This document shows positions 5,589 through 6,229 of a stretch of DNA of 6,229 nt, in pieces; the stretch's first letter is position 1, and each line of letters begins with the position of its first letter. The notes beneath the pieces are model-generated. The model did not search any database and was not told the origin of the DNA. It was given only the letters and a program-made list of their open reading frames with translations. The translations under genes were made by a program, and so were the position numbers. Origin of the DNA: Methanoregula sp. (lineage in GTDB: Archaea > Halobacteriota > Methanomicrobia > Methanomicrobiales > Methanospirillaceae); assembly GCA_023228295.1 (NCBI GenBank), contig JALOBP010000133.1:1-6229 (forward strand), in the 5' to 3' direction.

Positions 5589-6023
5589 ATGACTCAGACA
5601 CCGACCGATAAGGCCAATATGGCAACCGTCCGGAAATTTTTCGAAGTCGGACCCTCGAAGGGAGATCTTGCAGCTGCCGATGCTCTGCTTGCTCCCGGTT
5701 TCTCGCTGCACGTCCCGCTGCCGGTCGCCGGCCCCGGAATTGAGGCAATCAACAATGTCGTCACCACCTGCAGGGCCGCGTTCCACGGGCTGAACGTGAC
5801 CATAGAGGACATGATGGCAGACGGCGACAAGGTGACATGCCGGTTCACTGCCCGAGGCGAACACAAGGGGGAGTTCATGGGCCTCCCGCCCACGGGCAAG
5901 CCCATTGTCATGACCGGCATCGAGATATTCCGTATGGAGAACGGAAAGATCGCCGAGCTCTGGGGCGAAGCAAACCTGATGGGACTGATGATGCAGCTCG
6001 GCATATTACCATCATCAGCATAA
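5589..6023 (+). CDS. SnoaL-like / ester cyclase-like protein (NTF2 fold)
   Basis: A 144-residue single-domain protein of the SnoaL-like group of the NTF2-like superfamily, the group often labelled 'ester cyclase'. Visible family features are an N-terminal helix with VRKFFEVGPSKGDL (14-27), the cone-forming stretch FHGLNVTIEDMMADGDKV (65-82), then GEHKGEFMGLPPTGKP (90-105), the strand TGIEIFRMENGKIAELWGE (109-127), and the terminal LMMQLGILP (133-141). Founding members cyclise polyketides, but most relatives, including archaeal ones, have no known substrate, and cyclase activity should not be assumed. No signal peptide or membrane segment. The ATG has no ribosome site and lies about 25 bases after a TATA box, so it is probably leaderless; an out-of-frame ATG-TCA-TGA at 5584-5592 overlaps it. 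The next gene begins 25 bases after its stop. Confidence 0.88.
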   Translation: MTQTPTDKANMATVRKFFEVGPSKGDLAAADALLAPGFSLHVPLPVAGPGIEAINNVVTTCRAAFHGLNVTIEDMMADGDKVTCRFTARGEHKGEFMGLPPTGKPIVMTGIEIFRMENGKIAELWGEANLMGLMMQLGILPSSA

Positions 6024-6038
6024 AGAAAGCATATAAAA

Positions 6039-6045
6039 GGAGGGG
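6039..6045 (+). promoter_or_regulatory. Strong Shine-Dalgarno site
   Basis: GGAGGGG lies three bases before the ATG at 6049 (five bases from its GGAGG core). It contrasts with the gene just upstream, which has none, and supports internal-operon translation of the truncated membrane protein gene. Confidence 0.7.
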
Positions 6046-6048
6046 AAA

Positions 6049-6229
6049 ATGGTCTTAACCACTGTGCCCAAAGCGGTCGGGTTTATCTATGCGCTTGTCG
6101 TGATCGGCGTTGTCGCATATCTCTGGTACTCGCACCGGTGGCGGCAATGGATTGGGTGGCTGCTCCTCATCGTTTCAGCAGCGCTCGGATTTTTAATCTT
6201 CTCACCCGTAGCGCCATACCAGCTCCAGC
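6049..6229 (+). CDS. Membrane protein, N-terminal part only (cut by window end)
   Basis: An open frame of 60 codons runs off the window. The ATG at 6049 is preceded by a strong ribosome site, GGAGGGG at 6039-6045. The visible part has one hydrophobic helix at about 9-26 (VGFIYALVVIGVVAYLWY runs 10-27), a basic/Trp loop SHRWRQW (28-34), and a second helix at about 35-51, ending in FSPVAPYQLQ (51-60). This pattern vaguely recalls the start of membrane-bound 4Fe-4S (polyferredoxin-like) proteins, but no cysteine is in view, so I do not assign it. It probably shares a transcript with the SnoaL-like gene, 25 bases upstream. Confidence 0.75.
   Translation, partial: MVLTTVPKAVGFIYALVVIGVVAYLWYSHRWRQWIGWLLLIVSAALGFLIFSPVAPYQLQ

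Noticed and set aside
6027..6038. TATA-like run (GCATATAAAAGG) before the last gene
   Set aside because: Only about 17 bases from the ATG, so a transcript from it would begin after the start codon; more likely part of the AT-rich intergenic spacer next to the ribosome site.

Overview
The window reads as chromosomal DNA of a methanogenic archaeon. The order Methanomicrobiales (a Methanoregula-like organism) is my inference, not a database result. Three things support it: an aquaporin that aligns position for position with the methanogen channel AqpM, two genes I recognise as belonging to methanogen-associated families of unknown function (DUF2193 and DUF2180), and a small single-domain siroheme sulfite reductase-like protein of the type found in methanogens. 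Archaeal signals agree: TATA-like boxes about 25 bases before predicted transcript starts, starts without a Shine-Dalgarno site right behind such boxes, and T-run terminators. The genes are GC-rich, with AT-rich promoters.

Layout. Bases 1-260 hold no convincing gene; they contain a GC-rich extragenic repeat-like stretch and then a promoter. Bases 318-2796 (+) form a compact operon: DUF2193 protein, DUF2180 small zinc-binding-type protein, and aquaporin AqpM. The last two overlap at TGATG. A T-run terminator follows. Bases 2821-2972 are again non-coding and repeat-like, and carry a 17-base exact copy of a sequence found upstream of the operon, so the operon lies between direct repeats. On the minus strand, a siroheme sulfite/nitrite reductase-like gene (4016 to 3327) is followed after one base by a cupin gene (3325 to 2981), which converges on aqpM. 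Further right on the minus strand, a TrmB-type regulator (5534 to 4740) is followed by a small two-helix membrane protein (4715 to 4149). Divergent from the regulator, a SnoaL-like/ester cyclase-like gene (5589-6023, +) leads into a membrane protein gene cut by the window end (6049 onward).

How the parts may work together. The 54-base divergent intergenic region at 5535-5588 has a TATA box readable in both directions and, next to it, the inverted repeat TCTGTT-N6-AACAGA. It looks like one operator serving the TrmB-type regulator and the SnoaL-like gene. The sulfite reductase-like and cupin genes form a translationally linked pair. The DUF2193-DUF2180-aqpM operon joins a cysteine-rich soluble protein, a cysteine-rich zinc-finger-like protein and a membrane channel; their joint function is not known to me and is the most promising unexplained system here. 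No CRISPR array, tRNA, rRNA or transposase was seen.
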